A stretch of 64,000 bases of DNA from Gemmatimonadota bacterium (GCA_028873595.1 JAPPOV010000022.1:1-64000), one strand, 5' to 3'; counted from the stretch's first letter, positions 36,594-46,335 are shown. The notes: generated by a model not told the origin, from the sequence alone. A program made the numbers and translations.

Positions 36594-37453
36594 CGGGAGG
36601 AGATCAGAGTTCCCTTGTCCGCACTGCCGCAGACCTGCTCGAAGTCGGGTCTGTCCACACGATTGACCTGGCCCGTCAGGTACTGGGTCTTGCCGGACAC
36701 GTCGGAGCCGCTTCCGCTGCTGTCTTCGAACTCCTCGGTACCGATCCTCGCTTTCGGGTCGACAAGGAAGGCATGTGGAGCCTCGACCCGGATGTCGTGC
36801 CTCTTGGGGCTCCCCTCGACACCGTTCGATTCGCGGTGGTCGATGTAGAGACCACCGGCGGTGCTTCTTGGCGCGGACATCGAGTCACGGACATTTCGAT
36901 CGTGGAGGTCCTCGGAGGGGAAATCGTCTCTGAGTACGAATCCCTGGTCAATCCCGGGCGAGGGATCCCGCCGATGATCACGGCGCTCACGGGGATCACA
37001 ACCGACATGGTCCAGGGCGCGCCGTACTTCGATCATATTGCGGACGACATTTCGGCGCGGCTGCGGGGGCGTGTCTTCGTCGCACACAACGCCACCTTCG
37101 ACTGGGGTTTTGTCACGTCTGAGCTCCAGCGAGCCACGGGCGATTCGCTCGACGTCCCCCAACTGTGCACGGTGCGCATGACTCGTCGCCTCGTACCCGA
37201 GTTACGTAGGCGGAATCTGGATGTGGTCACGCGGCATTTCGGGATCGACATTCATGCACGACACCGCGCGCACGGAGATGCGCTCGCTACAGCGCGTGTG
37301 CTTCTCCGTCTGCTCGATGAGGCGAAGGGGCGCGGTATCGAAGACCTTTCGACCCTGCAGTGGTACCTGGAGCGCCGACGTCAGCGGAAGCGCTTCGATC
37401 CCGAGCAGTTCTCTCTGGAACTGCCCGGATACGAACCCAGAAGGAGAGGTTGA
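36590..37453 (+). CDS. DnaQ-like 3'-5' exonuclease with N-terminal helical domain
   Basis: DEDDh-type exonuclease related to DNA polymerase III epsilon. The 287 residues from GTG 36590 begin with about 75 residues that look like a small helix-turn-helix domain (TIDLARQVLGLAGHVGAASA). The exonuclease follows: ExoI FAVVDVETTGGASW, ExoII VFVAHNATFDWGF and ExoIII RHRAHGDALATARVLL. A basic C-terminal tail ends the protein. It is coupled to rex upstream and a metallo-hydrolase downstream. A frame from 36329 lies within rex. The biological role (proofreading, repair or RNA turnover) cannot be told from sequence. Confidence 0.82.
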   Translation: MTGGDQSSLVRTAADLLEVGSVHTIDLARQVLGLAGHVGAASAAVFELLGTDPRFRVDKEGMWSLDPDVVPLGAPLDTVRFAVVDVETTGGASWRGHRVTDISIVEVLGGEIVSEYESLVNPGRGIPPMITALTGITTDMVQGAPYFDHIADDISARLRGRVFVAHNATFDWGFVTSELQRATGDSLDVPQLCTVRMTRRLVPELRRRNLDVVTRHFGIDIHARHRAHGDALATARVLLRLLDEAKGRGIEDLSTLQWYLERRRQRKRFDPEQFSLELPGYEPRRRG

Positions 37454-38337
37454 TGCACGAGGGACTTCCGCTCAGTCGGAGCATACAGGTTGGCTCGGTC
37501 CGGATGCACGGGATCGAGGCCGGCGTACAACAACTCGACGGAGGCGCCATGTTCGGCGTGGTGCCCAAGCCTCTCTGGGAACGCCGCATCCCGGCTGATT
37601 TGCGGAATCGGATTCCGCTCGCGCTCCGGTGCCTGCTCGTCGAGGCCCCCAACGCCCTCGTACTCATCGACACGGGGATCGGCAACAAATACGGGGAGAA
37701 GTTCGCCGACATCTACGGTGTACTGAATGCGGGGGAGCCGACTCGCCTGGAGGACGGCATCCGTGATGCCGGCTTCGATCCAGCCGACGTCGACATTGTG
37801 CTCAGTACGCATCTCCACTTCGACCACGCAGGCGGTAACACGGTGCGGGACGAGTCCGGTGTGATCCGTCCGTCGTTTCCGAATGCCCGGTACGTCGTCC
37901 AGAGAGGAGAACTCGACTTCGCGCACAGTCAGAACGAGCGTATCCGGGCGAGTTACCTGCTGGAGAACTTCGAGCCGATCACCGAGGCGGGGCTTTGGCA
38001 CCTGGTCGAAGGAGAGGCTGATGTCACGGAAGGGATCAGCGTCGTGCCCACACCGGGGCACACACCTCACCACCAATCCGTGCTCATCCGCAGCGACGAC
38101 GAGACCGCCTGCTTCCTCGCGGACGTCTGTCCGACCTCCGCGCACCTTCCGCTGCCGTGGATCATGGGATACGACCTCGAGCCGCTCGTGACCCTCGAGT
38201 CGAAGCGCGGTTTGTGGCAGCGGGCGCGAGAAGAAGACTGGCTCCTCGTGTTCGAGCACGATCCGCGAGTCCCGTGGGGACGTCTCGATCCGGCCGAGGA
38301 TCGACCGGTCCTGGCCGAGGACGTGGCGTTACTCTGA
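37453..38337 (+). CDS. Metallo-beta-lactamase fold hydrolase
   Basis: Zn-dependent hydrolase of 294 residues with the signature STHLHFDHAGGN near residue 117 (HxHxDH), a later metal His in VPTPGHTPHHQSVL, and Asp in ACFLADVCPTSAHLP. The overall order resembles lactonase-type and MBL hydrolases of unknown substrate. No signal peptide is visible, so it is likely cytoplasmic. The start shares one base with the exonuclease stop. It closes the rex-exonuclease-hydrolase run, and an 83-base gap follows. Confidence 0.85.
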   Translation: MHEGLPLSRSIQVGSVRMHGIEAGVQQLDGGAMFGVVPKPLWERRIPADLRNRIPLALRCLLVEAPNALVLIDTGIGNKYGEKFADIYGVLNAGEPTRLEDGIRDAGFDPADVDIVLSTHLHFDHAGGNTVRDESGVIRPSFPNARYVVQRGELDFAHSQNERIRASYLLENFEPITEAGLWHLVEGEADVTEGISVVPTPGHTPHHQSVLIRSDDETACFLADVCPTSAHLPLPWIMGYDLEPLVTLESKRGLWQRAREEDWLLVFEHDPRVPWGRLDPAEDRPVLAEDVALL

Positions 38338-38420
38338 ACACATCCGGGAATTCAGAACGGATGGACTTCTTGGTATCTTCGGAGGCTGTCCAATCTGGAT
38401 ATGAGAGGATGTTTCGATAG

Positions 38421-39635
38421 ATGAGTGACGCTTCGAGGACTCCGGTCCTCCTGAAGGGGGGTGCACGGAGTCCGATCGGTCGATTTCTGGGCGGATTGAG
38501 CCGTTTTTCCGCCCCGGATCTCGGCGCCATGGCCGTGCGTGCTGCGGTCGAGCGATCCGGCATCGACGTTGCGGACGTCGAAGAAGTCATCATGGGCAAC
38601 GTGGTCACTGCGGGCGCTGGCCAGGCGCCAGCCCGTCAGGCCGCGATCCGCGGCGGGATTCCCGAGACGGTCCCGGCGGTCACGATCAACAAGGTCTGCG
38701 GGTCCGGCTTGAAGGCCGTTATGCTTGCTGCCCAGGCCATCCGGGCGGGTGATGCCCGGCTGATCGTCGCCGGCGGAATGGAGTCGATGTCGACGGTCCC
38801 GTTCTACGTCCGTGGGATGCGGGGCGGCGTGAAGTTCGGAAACCAGACGATGGAAGACGGCCTCATTTACGATGGGCTCTGGTGCTCCTTTGGAGACTGC
38901 CACATGGGTGGTCATGCGGAGTATACGGCCACGAAGGCCGGCGTATCTCGAAACGACGCGGATTCCTTCTCGCTCCGTTCTCACCAGAAAGCGGTCGAAG
39001 CGGCCAGAGCGGGCCGGTTCGAGGACGAAATCGTCCCCGTCGAGGTGAAGACGCGAAAGGGTGTCACCGTGGTCGAGGCGGATGAGAGTCCGCGGGCAGA
39101 CACATCTCTCGAAGCCCTCGGAACCCTGCGCCCGGCGTTCGTGCGGGACGCTCCCGAAGGCATTGAAGAGCACGTTGTCACGGCCGGAAACGCACCGGGC
39201 CTGAACGACGGTGGAGCCGCTGTCGTCGTGTCATCGCTCGAGTACGCTCAGGCTCATGGCCTGGAGGTCGACGCGGTCATCTCCGGCTATGCGACTGGTG
39301 CTACGGCTCCGCAGGACTTGTTTTTTGCGCCGATCGCAGCCGTCCAGAACTTGATGAAGAAGGACAGGAGGACGATCGGGGACTATGACCTCTTCGAGGT
39401 CAACGAGGCGTTCGCGGTCCAGGCGATCGCGGACATGCGTGCGCTCGAGATGGACGAGGCGCGCGTCAATGTGAACGGTGGAGCTGTGGCGCTCGGTCAC
39501 CCCATCGGTGCCTCCGGCACACGGATCCTGGTCACCCTCCTCAACGCGATGGCTCAGAACGACGCCTCCACCGGCTTGGCGACGCTGTGCCTGGGCGGTG
39601 GAAACGCCGTCGCGCTCTCGGTCGAAAAGGCTTGA
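38421..39635 (+). CDS. Acetyl-CoA C-acetyltransferase (thiolase)
   Basis: Thiolase of 404 residues that joins or cleaves acetyl-CoA units. The nucleophile Cys93 lies in NKVCGSGLKAV, the GHP histidine in ALGHPIGASGTRIL and the second active Cys in TLCLGGGNAVAL. It heads the metabolic block that continues with hydroxyacyl-CoA and acyl-CoA dehydrogenases, suggesting degradation of short-chain or branched-chain acyl-CoA or the reverse. The preceding gap (38338-38420) probably carries the promoter, but no clear -35/-10 pair is visible. Confidence 0.93.
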   Translation: MSDASRTPVLLKGGARSPIGRFLGGLSRFSAPDLGAMAVRAAVERSGIDVADVEEVIMGNVVTAGAGQAPARQAAIRGGIPETVPAVTINKVCGSGLKAVMLAAQAIRAGDARLIVAGGMESMSTVPFYVRGMRGGVKFGNQTMEDGLIYDGLWCSFGDCHMGGHAEYTATKAGVSRNDADSFSLRSHQKAVEAARAGRFEDEIVPVEVKTRKGVTVVEADESPRADTSLEALGTLRPAFVRDAPEGIEEHVVTAGNAPGLNDGGAAVVVSSLEYAQAHGLEVDAVISGYATGATAPQDLFFAPIAAVQNLMKKDRRTIGDYDLFEVNEAFAVQAIADMRALEMDEARVNVNGGAVALGHPIGASGTRILVTLLNAMAQNDASTGLATLCLGGGNAVALSVEKA

Positions 39636-39657
39636 CGCCCAACAACGGAGCATACGC

Positions 39658-40242
39658 ATGACGAACTTCACCGAATCGCTCGCTGGACAAACCTTCGACG
39701 GCGTAGCCGACGAAAAACGGGGCAGGTTCGCCGTTGGCACCGTGGCCTTTGCAGTTGCGGCCGCGTTCTCCGCGCAGGTTGCGGTCCCGCTGCCCTGGAC
39801 ACCGGTGCCGGTTACGCTCCAGCCGCTGATGGTGATTCTGGCGGGAGCCGTCCTTGGCCCCCGGCTGGGCGCGGTCGCGATGGCTGCGTACGTGACCGTT
39901 GGGGCGCTCGGTGCACCCGTCTTTTCAAACGGCGGTGCGGGGCTCGGTTGGCTCTTCGGGCCGACAGGGGGCTACCTCCTGGCTGCCCCGGCGGCGGCGT
40001 TTGTGACAGGGACCATCGCCGGCCGCGCGGGTACCGCGTGGCGGCTGCTTCTCGGGCTCTCGGGAGGTGTGGTCGTGATGTACGCAGGTGGCGTACTTCA
40101 GCTCATGGCGTTTACGGGTCAGGATCTCGGCATGTCGCTCGCTGCCGGTGTCGCACCCTTCATCGTGGGCGATCTGACGAAGATCGGTTTCGCCTTCTTC
40201 GCGCTGACCGCCGCTGGTACCGCGACTCGAGCCCGCGATTGA
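39658..40242 (+). CDS. bioY: Biotin transporter BioY
   Basis: Substrate-binding membrane component (S unit) of a biotin ECF transporter. The 194 residues show about six hydrophobic segments and the family block VPVTLQPLMVILAGAVLGPR near residue 50, then GWLFGPTGGYLLAAPAAAF. ATG 39658 follows CGGAG. No EcfA/EcfT (BioM/BioN) genes are in the window, so it either uses shared energising subunits or works alone, as reported for some BioY proteins. Biotin is the cofactor of the carboxylase at the window start. Confidence 0.93.
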   Translation: MTNFTESLAGQTFDGVADEKRGRFAVGTVAFAVAAAFSAQVAVPLPWTPVPVTLQPLMVILAGAVLGPRLGAVAMAAYVTVGALGAPVFSNGGAGLGWLFGPTGGYLLAAPAAAFVTGTIAGRAGTAWRLLLGLSGGVVVMYAGGVLQLMAFTGQDLGMSLAAGVAPFIVGDLTKIGFAFFALTAAGTATRARD

Positions 40243-40276
40243 CCCAACGCCCATTGAGCGTACGCGAGCGCTCTTG

Positions 40277-41173
40277 ATGCGCGTTTCGAGGCCCTTCCTG
40301 ACCAAAACGGGTCGGGTTCGGATCGGGTGGCGCCTGGGAGGCTTCTTCGGTGTAACCCTTCTTGCAGGCGTGGCGGTGGAGGGGTTCGTGCCCTCAGGGG
40401 TCCTTGGTGGCTCTTTCGCCGTGCTCTTTGGTGCGCTTGTGGCGGGCTGGACTCTGCTTGCGCTCGACGGACGGAGGCCGAGTGCGCTCGGCTTCTACCT
40501 CGCAAGAGACAGTGTGACGGAAACCCTGCGGGGTACTGCCCTCGGTGTGCTGATTGGAATGATGGTCGTTGGGGGGATGGCGCTTCTCGGTGGACTGACG
40601 TGGAACACCCAGCCGGGCTCGGGGATGGGCTGGTGCGTGGGTGCTGTGGTTGCTCTGATGTGGTTCGCGATTCCTGCGGCCGCGGAGGAGGCACTGCTTC
40701 GCGGATATCCGCTTCAGGCGCTGACCGAATCGTACGGGCCGACAGTTGGCGTTATCGCTACGTCCGTCGCGTTCGGTGCGCTCCATCTGGGCAATCCGGG
40801 CAGCGGTGTGCTCGAGGTCGCAAACGTGACCGCAGCCGGGCTTCTCTTCGGCGTCGTATACGTAAAGACATTGAGTCTTTGGTGGGTGACCGGATTGCAC
40901 CTGGGCTGGAACTGGGCGCACGGATATCTCGCGGACGTTCCGGTAAGCGGACTCGACGTCGTCGACGCACCGCTGTACGAGGGATCGACGCGGGGTGCCC
41001 AATGGCTGGGGGGAGGGGAGTTCGGGCCGGAAGGGAGTTTAGTGGCCACGGCGGTTCTGCTCGCGGTGACGGCATGGTGGTGGCGTTCGGAGGGGTTGAA
41101 GCCAGGTGTTGCAGCGTCGAAGTCGGGCGCACTGGTGTCGCATGAAACGAACGGGAACGAACAGAGGAACTGA
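40277..41173 (+). CDS. CPBP family intramembrane metalloprotease
   Basis: Abi/CAAX-type membrane protease of 298 residues with several hydrophobic segments. The family motifs are AEEALLRGYPLQAL (EExxxR), FGALHLGNPG (FxxxH) and GLHLGWNWAHGYL. Start ATG 40277 is preferred to the overlapping TTG at 40274. Members process prenylated proteins in eukaryotes; in bacteria they are linked to peptide maturation or self-immunity, usually without a known substrate. Its neighbours, bioY and a hydroxyacyl-CoA dehydrogenase, do not hint at the target. Confidence 0.88.
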   Translation: MRVSRPFLTKTGRVRIGWRLGGFFGVTLLAGVAVEGFVPSGVLGGSFAVLFGALVAGWTLLALDGRRPSALGFYLARDSVTETLRGTALGVLIGMMVVGGMALLGGLTWNTQPGSGMGWCVGAVVALMWFAIPAAAEEALLRGYPLQALTESYGPTVGVIATSVAFGALHLGNPGSGVLEVANVTAAGLLFGVVYVKTLSLWWVTGLHLGWNWAHGYLADVPVSGLDVVDAPLYEGSTRGAQWLGGGEFGPEGSLVATAVLLAVTAWWWRSEGLKPGVAASKSGALVSHETNGNEQRN

Positions 41174-41180
41174 CACATAC

Positions 41181-42035
41181 ATGAGCATCGAAACGATTGC
41201 GGTCGTGGGTGGGGGAACGATGGGCAACGGGATCGCCCACGTCGCTGCACAGGCCGGCAAGACGGTTTGCCTGATCGACCTCTCCGATGAGGTCCTCGAG
41301 AAGGCGGTGGCTACGATCGGGAAGAACCTCGATCGTCAGGTCAAGAAGGGACTGATCGATCAGCCCCAGCGCGACGAGACGCTGGCTCGGATCGAGACGG
41401 CGAACGATCTCGAGGCCGGCGCCGCCGAGGCAGATCTGGTCGTCGAAGCCGTGCCTGAGGTTCCAAGCCTCAAGTATTCGATCTTCGAAATCCTCGATCG
41501 CGTGACAGGCCCGAACACGATCCTGACCTCAAACACGTCGTCGATCTCGATCACAGAGATCGCCGCGCGGACGGCGCGTCCCGACAAGGTGATCGGGATG
41601 CACTTCATGAACCCCGTACCGGTCATGAAGCTGATCGAAGTCATCCGCGGGCTCGCGACCAGCGATGAAACGACGAAGGTCACGGTTGCTCTGTCGGAGG
41701 AACTCGGAAAGATCCCCGTGGAGGTCAACGACTTCCCCGGCTTCGTATCAAACCGTGTTCTGATGCCGATGATCAACGAGGCGGTGTTCGCGCTCATGGA
41801 GGGGGTCGCTGAGCCAAACGCGATCGACACGGTCATGAAATTGGGGATGAACCACCCCATGGGACCGCTGGCTCTCGCGGACCTGATCGGTCTCGACACC
41901 TGCCTGAACATTCTCGAGGTGCTTCATCGCGAACTCGGAGACGATCGCTATCGTCCGTGTCCGCTCCTCAGGAAGTACGTCGCTGCTGAGTGGCTTGGTC
42001 GAAAGTCCGGCCGCGGCTTCTACGAGTACGACTGA
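41181..42035 (+). CDS. 3-hydroxybutyryl-CoA dehydrogenase
   Basis: NAD(P)-dependent dehydrogenase interconverting 3-hydroxyacyl-CoA and 3-oxoacyl-CoA. The 284 residues show the Rossmann motif IAVVGGGTMGNGIAHVAAQAG, the catalytic region GMHFMNPVPVMKLIEVI (His in HFMNPV) and the C-terminal helical domain with FPGFVSNRVLMPMINEA. It forms a set with the thiolase upstream and the acyl-CoA dehydrogenase downstream. An enoyl-CoA hydratase is missing from the set. ATG 41181 is used because the longer frame from 41106 lies in the CPBP gene. Confidence 0.94.
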   Translation: MSIETIAVVGGGTMGNGIAHVAAQAGKTVCLIDLSDEVLEKAVATIGKNLDRQVKKGLIDQPQRDETLARIETANDLEAGAAEADLVVEAVPEVPSLKYSIFEILDRVTGPNTILTSNTSSISITEIAARTARPDKVIGMHFMNPVPVMKLIEVIRGLATSDETTKVTVALSEELGKIPVEVNDFPGFVSNRVLMPMINEAVFALMEGVAEPNAIDTVMKLGMNHPMGPLALADLIGLDTCLNILEVLHRELGDDRYRPCPLLRKYVAAEWLGRKSGRGFYEYD

Positions 42036-42077
42036 GAACCTGTCCACCGCTCCCGCGGAGGGCGATCGGATGACGAT

Positions 42078-43244
42078 ATGCTGAATGACGAACAGCTCGA
42101 GCTCCAACAGCTCGCGCGTGACTTCGCCGAGGCGGAGCTCCGGCCGTATACGGCCATATGGGACGAACAGCGATCTCTCGATGACAGCGTGTTCGAGAAG
42201 CTCGCTGAATCGGGCTTCCTCGGTATGATGATTCCGGAAGAACATGGTGGGCTCGGCTTCGAGCTCGCTACGTATCTGACGGTACTGGAGGAACTCGCAT
42301 GGGGTGATGCGGCCGTGGCTCTATCGGTCGCGATTCACAACGGTCCGGTCGCCGAGCTTGTGCGCAGGCACGGAAGCGACGGGCAGAAGAGTGACTGGCT
42401 GCCACGGATGGCGACCGGTGAGGTCCTCGGTGCGTTCGCGTTGTCGGAGCCCGAGAGTGGTTCGGACGCCTCTTCGATCTCGACGACCGCTCATTTCGAC
42501 GGGTACGAGTGGGTTCTCGACGGTACCAAGCGCTGGGTCACGAACGGGGCCCGGGCTGGTCTGGTCGTCGTGTTCGCCAGGACCGACGAGGATGGTCTGA
42601 GCGCCTTTCTCGTGCCGACCGATGTCGCGGGATACATGGCTGGCGATCAGGAAAAGACACTCGGCATGCGGGCCTCCGAGACCGTGTCCGTGCGCCTGAA
42701 TGGAGTGCGACTCCCAGCCGATGCTCAGGTGGGAGAGGCCGGTCAGGGGCTGCGCTACGCACTCGAGGTACTCGATCTCGGCCGGATCGGGATCGCGATG
42801 CAGGCGACGGGGATCGGGCGTGCCGCGATCGAGCATGCCGCCGGATATGCCCTCGAACGTCAGCAGTTCGGTCGGCCGATTGCGCGGTTCGGTGCGCTTC
42901 AGGCCAAGCTCGCTGACGCTGCGCAGCGTGTGGCTGGAGGGCGAGCCCTTGCCTTCCAGGCTGGAGCCGTATGGTCGCGCCAGGCAGAGCACGGAGGCCG
43001 TCGGGGGTTGGATGGTGTCACCGCGCAGGCGGCCATCGCCAAGCTGGCTGCTTCCGAAGCGGCCAGCTTCGCCTCCGATGAGGCGATCCAGATTTTCGGT
43101 GGTTACGGGTATATGCGGCACTACCCGGTGGAGCGCCTGCTGCGCGACGCGAAGGGCACCGAGATCTACGAAGGGACGAACGAAATCATGAGACGAGTCA
43201 TTGCCGGCGAAATCCTTCGGGAAGCCGGGGACGAGAACTTCTAG
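42078..43244 (+). CDS. Acyl-CoA dehydrogenase
   Basis: FAD-dependent dehydrogenase of 388 residues that makes enoyl-CoA. Family blocks are GAFALSEPESGSDASSISTT (FAD and substrate loop), ERQQFGRPIARFGALQAKLA, and the catalytic Glu in EIYEGTNEIMRRVIAGEIL. The position of the Glu fits short-chain or branched-chain acyl-CoA dehydrogenases. Its immediate downstream neighbour is a leucine/valine-type dehydrogenase, so a branched-chain substrate such as isovaleryl- or isobutyryl-CoA is a reasonable guess. An electron-transfer flavoprotein is not encoded here. Confidence 0.94.
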   Translation: MLNDEQLELQQLARDFAEAELRPYTAIWDEQRSLDDSVFEKLAESGFLGMMIPEEHGGLGFELATYLTVLEELAWGDAAVALSVAIHNGPVAELVRRHGSDGQKSDWLPRMATGEVLGAFALSEPESGSDASSISTTAHFDGYEWVLDGTKRWVTNGARAGLVVVFARTDEDGLSAFLVPTDVAGYMAGDQEKTLGMRASETVSVRLNGVRLPADAQVGEAGQGLRYALEVLDLGRIGIAMQATGIGRAAIEHAAGYALERQQFGRPIARFGALQAKLADAAQRVAGGRALAFQAGAVWSRQAEHGGRRGLDGVTAQAAIAKLAASEAASFASDEAIQIFGGYGYMRHYPVERLLRDAKGTEIYEGTNEIMRRVIAGEILREAGDENF

Positions 43245-43255
43245 AAAAGAGGACC

Positions 43256-44311
43256 ATGGAACTCTTCAACTTGATGTCCGAGAGCGGGCACGAGCAGATC
43301 ATATACTGGAGTGACCCCGAGTTCGGATACCGGGGCATCATCGCCGTGCACGACACAACCCTGGGGCCGGCGCTCGGGGGAACGCGCTTCTGGACGTACG
43401 AGGACGCTCGCGAAGCGACGATCGATGCACTCCGACTGTCTCGAGGGATGACATACAAGGCCGCCATCACCGGATTGAACCTCGGCGGTGGAAAGTCGGT
43501 CATCTGGGGGGACAACAAGCAGGTCGACCGCGAGATGATCTTCCGTGCACATGGTCGGGCGGTTGAGTCACTCGGTGGCCGGTACATCACGGCGGAGGAC
43601 GTAGGGACATCACCGGACGACATGGAATACGTGGCGATGGAGACGGAGTACGTGGTCGGCCTGCATGGTCGCTCCGGCGATCCTTCACCGGTGACCGCGT
43701 ACGGCGTGTATCAGGGCATTAAGGCGTCGGCAGCGCAGCGCTACGGGAATGACTCGCTCAAGGACCGTCACATCGCGGTGCAGGGCCTCGGACACGTCGG
43801 CTATTACCTCTGCGAGGACTTGGCGGCAGAAGGCGCAAAGCTCACCGTAGCCGACATCGATCCGGAGGCAGTGAGTCGAGTCGTCGAGGAGTTCGGTGCG
43901 ACGGCGGTTGATCCCGAAGCAATCTATGGGGTCGATGCCGACATTTTTGCGCCCTGTGCTCTCGGTGCTGTGGTCAACGACGAAACAGTGGCTCAGTTCA
44001 GCTTCGATATCATCGCCGGTGCGGCCAACAACGTCCTGGCACGGAGCGCTGTTCACGGTCCCGCTCTGACCGAGAAAGACATCCTGTATGCACCCGACTA
44101 CGTGATCAACGCGGGTGGCCTCGTGAACGTATACGGCGAAATCCACGAGTGGGACGCAGAGCGTTCGAAGAAGAAGGCCGGCGAGATCTACCAGACGCTT
44201 CTTCGCATCTACGAACTTGCAGAAACGGAAGGTGTTGGGACCTATGCCGCGGCGGATCGCGTGGCCGAAGACCGGATCGCCCAGGCGCACCACCTGCAGC
44301 GGACCTGGTAG
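43256..44311 (+). CDS. Leucine/valine/phenylalanine-type amino acid dehydrogenase
   Basis: NAD-dependent oxidative deaminase of 351 residues in the Glu/Leu/Phe/Val dehydrogenase family. Blocks: [13 protein letters not shown] (substrate glycines), [19 protein letters not shown] (catalytic Lys residues), [16 protein letters not shown], and the Rossmann motif [18 protein letters not shown]. The short length and the GPALGGTR start favour leucine/valine dehydrogenase over glutamate dehydrogenase. Placed after an acyl-CoA dehydrogenase, it would feed branched 2-oxo acids to that pathway. The ribosome binding site is AGAGGA. Confidence 0.92.
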   Translation: MELFNLMSESGHEQIIYWSDPEFGYRGIIAVHDTTLGPALGGTRFWTYEDAREATIDALRLSRGMTYKAAITGLNLGGGKSVIWGDNKQVDREMIFRAHGRAVESLGGRYITAEDVGTSPDDMEYVAMETEYVVGLHGRSGDPSPVTAYGVYQGIKASAAQRYGNDSLKDRHIAVQGLGHVGYYLCEDLAAEGAKLTVADIDPEAVSRVVEEFGATAVDPEAIYGVDADIFAPCALGAVVNDETVAQFSFDIIAGAANNVLARSAVHGPALTEKDILYAPDYVINAGGLVNVYGEIHEWDAERSKKKAGEIYQTLLRIYELAETEGVGTYAAADRVAEDRIAQAHHLQRTW

Positions 44312-44312
44312 T

Positions 44313-45572
44313 GTGCTGGAGCACCTGAGCAAGGAAGACCCGGCGGTCTTCGACGCGATCATCTCGGAGATCGACCGTCAGGAGAACGGGCTCGAGATGA
44401 TCGCGTCAGAGAATTTCACGTCCATCGCCGTCATGGAAGCCACGGGCTCGGTCATGATGAACAAGTACGCAGAGGGCCTTCCGGGCCGTCGCTACTACGG
44501 TGGGTGCCAGTTCGTCGATGTCGCCGAGAACCTCGCTCGTGACCGGGCCAGGGAGCTGTTCGGAGCCGAGCACGCCAACGTGCAGGCCCACTCGGGTGCG
44601 CAGGCCAATATGGCTGCCTACTTCACCCTCCTCGACCCAGGGGACTGCATCCTGGGGATGGACCTGAGCCACGGAGGACACCTGACACACGGCTCGGACG
44701 TCAACTTCAGTGGTACGGTCTTTCGTGCCGAGGCATACGGCGTCCGCACCGATGACGGTCTCATCGATTACGATGCGCTTCGTGATCGGGCCCGTGAGGT
44801 CAAGCCGGCCATGCTGATCGCCGGTGCAAGCGCGTATCCGCGGGTCATCGACTTCGAAGCATTCGGGGAGATCGCCCGCGAGGTCGGAGCCTACCTTCTC
44901 GTCGACATGGCGCACATCGCGGGACTGGTCGCGACAGGACACCATCCATCGCCTGTTCCCCACGCCGATGTTGTCACGACCACCACTCACAAGACGCTGC
45001 GCGGTCCGCGCGGCGGCCTGATCCTCTGCCGGGAAGAGCACGCCAAGGGGATCGACAAGGCGGTCTTTCCGTTCATGCAGGGTGGGCCGCTGATGCACGT
45101 GATCGCGGCGAAAGCCGTGGCCTTCGCTGAGGCGTTGGAGCCGGCCTTCTCGGCATATTCGGGCCAGGTGATCGCAAATGCGTCTGCGTTGGGTGACCGC
45201 TTGATCGAGCATGGCTTCGAACTCGTATCAGGCGGGACGGACAATCACCTCGTCCTCGTGGATCTGCGTACCAGCCACGAAGACCTCTCCGGGAAGGATG
45301 CGGAAGAGGCGCTTGAGGCGGCGGCGATCACGGTGAACAAGAATACCGTACCAGGAGAGGCCCGGTCCCCGTTCGTTACCTCCGGTCTCCGAATCGGAAC
45401 GCCAGCGCTCACGACCCGGGGAATGACCGAAGCGGAGATGGCGTGCATTGGAGACTGGATCGCCGAGATCCTCGCGCGGCCGGGAGACGAAAGGGTCAGG
45501 GCTCGCGTCCGGGCGTCCGTGAGCGAGTTGTGCGAACAGTTTCCACTCTATCCGGAACTCGCTCGGGACTGA
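44313..45572 (+). CDS. glyA: Serine hydroxymethyltransferase
   Basis: PLP enzyme linking serine, glycine and one-carbon folate units. The 419 residues match the family along their length: [52 protein letters not shown] and the PLP lysine in [17 protein letters not shown] 44313, one base after the stop of the preceding dehydrogenase, gives a normal N-terminus, whereas the frame from 44217 overlaps that gene. No folate riboswitch or other leader is visible. Confidence 0.96.
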   Translation: MLEHLSKEDPAVFDAIISEIDRQENGLEMIASENFTSIAVMEATGSVMMNKYAEGLPGRRYYGGCQFVDVAENLARDRARELFGAEHANVQAHSGAQANMAAYFTLLDPGDCILGMDLSHGGHLTHGSDVNFSGTVFRAEAYGVRTDDGLIDYDALRDRAREVKPAMLIAGASAYPRVIDFEAFGEIAREVGAYLLVDMAHIAGLVATGHHPSPVPHADVVTTTTHKTLRGPRGGLILCREEHAKGIDKAVFPFMQGGPLMHVIAAKAVAFAEALEPAFSAYSGQVIANASALGDRLIEHGFELVSGGTDNHLVLVDLRTSHEDLSGKDAEEALEAAAITVNKNTVPGEARSPFVTSGLRIGTPALTTRGMTEAEMACIGDWIAEILARPGDERVRARVRASVSELCEQFPLYPELARD

Positions 45573-45651
45573 TTCGCGTGACCGGCGTCTGGTCGAGGTG
45601 TCCGGCTGTCCTACCTAGCGCGAGGCCAAGCGGTTTCACAGATTCGACTCC

Positions 45652-46032
45652 ATGACTGAACTACAGTTCGCAGATGAGATCCTCGACCAGCTCCAGGAGC
45701 GGAACCCAAGGTTCCACGCCCGCTCCTATGAGTTCGTGCTGCGCGCCCTTCATTCGGTCATCCGGTCTCTCGACGAACCGCGCCACATCACGGGGCGCGA
45801 ACTCACCGATGGCGTTCGAGAGCTGGCGCTCGGCCAGTACGGTCCCCTGGCCAGGACTGTGCTCGAGCACTGGGGTATCCACGAAACGGAAGATGTGGGT
45901 CGTGTCGTATTCGCGATGGTCGAACAGGGTATTCTCGTGAAAGAGGATGAAGACCATCAGGAGGATTTCACGGACCTCTTCGACTTCGAAGAGGTGTTCG
46001 ACCTTGATTACCCGTGGAGCGCGCACCCCTGA
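45652..46032 (+). CDS. Minf_1886 family protein
   Basis: A 126-residue protein of the family named after Minf_1886, first noticed as restricted mainly to Planctomycetes and Verrucomicrobia. Recognisable features are FHARSYEFVLRALHSVI near residue 20, ITGRELTDGVRELALGQYG and TVLEHWGIHETEDVGRVVF. It ends in an acidic tail with aromatic residues. Function is unknown. It is followed by a tiny zinc-ribbon protein, and the two may form a unit. The family call rests on remembered sequence pattern, not a search. Confidence 0.7.
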   Translation: MTELQFADEILDQLQERNPRFHARSYEFVLRALHSVIRSLDEPRHITGRELTDGVRELALGQYGPLARTVLEHWGIHETEDVGRVVFAMVEQGILVKEDEDHQEDFTDLFDFEEVFDLDYPWSAHP

Positions 46033-46137
46033 CTGACCGGATCGGTCCGCGAGACCGGTCGACAACCAAGACAAGCCCGGCGCAGTCGGGCAAACCGACG
46101 GCCGCGGCCGTCACGAAGCCCTCGGGAGGGGATGGAC

Positions 46138-46335
46138 ATGGTGGATGGCGGCGGATTTCCGAGTTGTCAGAAGTGTGAGGGAGGCATTCTGCTTCCGCTT
46201 TCCGACTACGGGAGAGACGGAGCACCGATTCGCTACAAAGCATGGGTCTGCTCGAGTCCGGAGTGCGGGTTCAACATCCGCATCGACAATGGTGAGATCA
46301 CGCTCGGCCGACAGATCGGACAGAGCTACAAGTAG
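46138..46335 (+). CDS. Tiny zinc-ribbon protein
   Basis: A 65-residue protein with two cysteine pairs, CQKC near residue 10 and CSSPEC near residue 39, enough for one small zinc ribbon. It ends in a basic/aromatic tail (GRQIGQSYK). ATG 46138 is chosen because the strong GGGAGGGG site ending at 46131 is then six bases away; an ATG at 46132 is directly against it. No known family is recognised. It lies between the Minf_1886 gene and nnr. Confidence 0.65.
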   Translation: MVDGGGFPSCQKCEGGILLPLSDYGRDGAPIRYKAWVCSSPECGFNIRIDNGEITLGRQIGQSYK

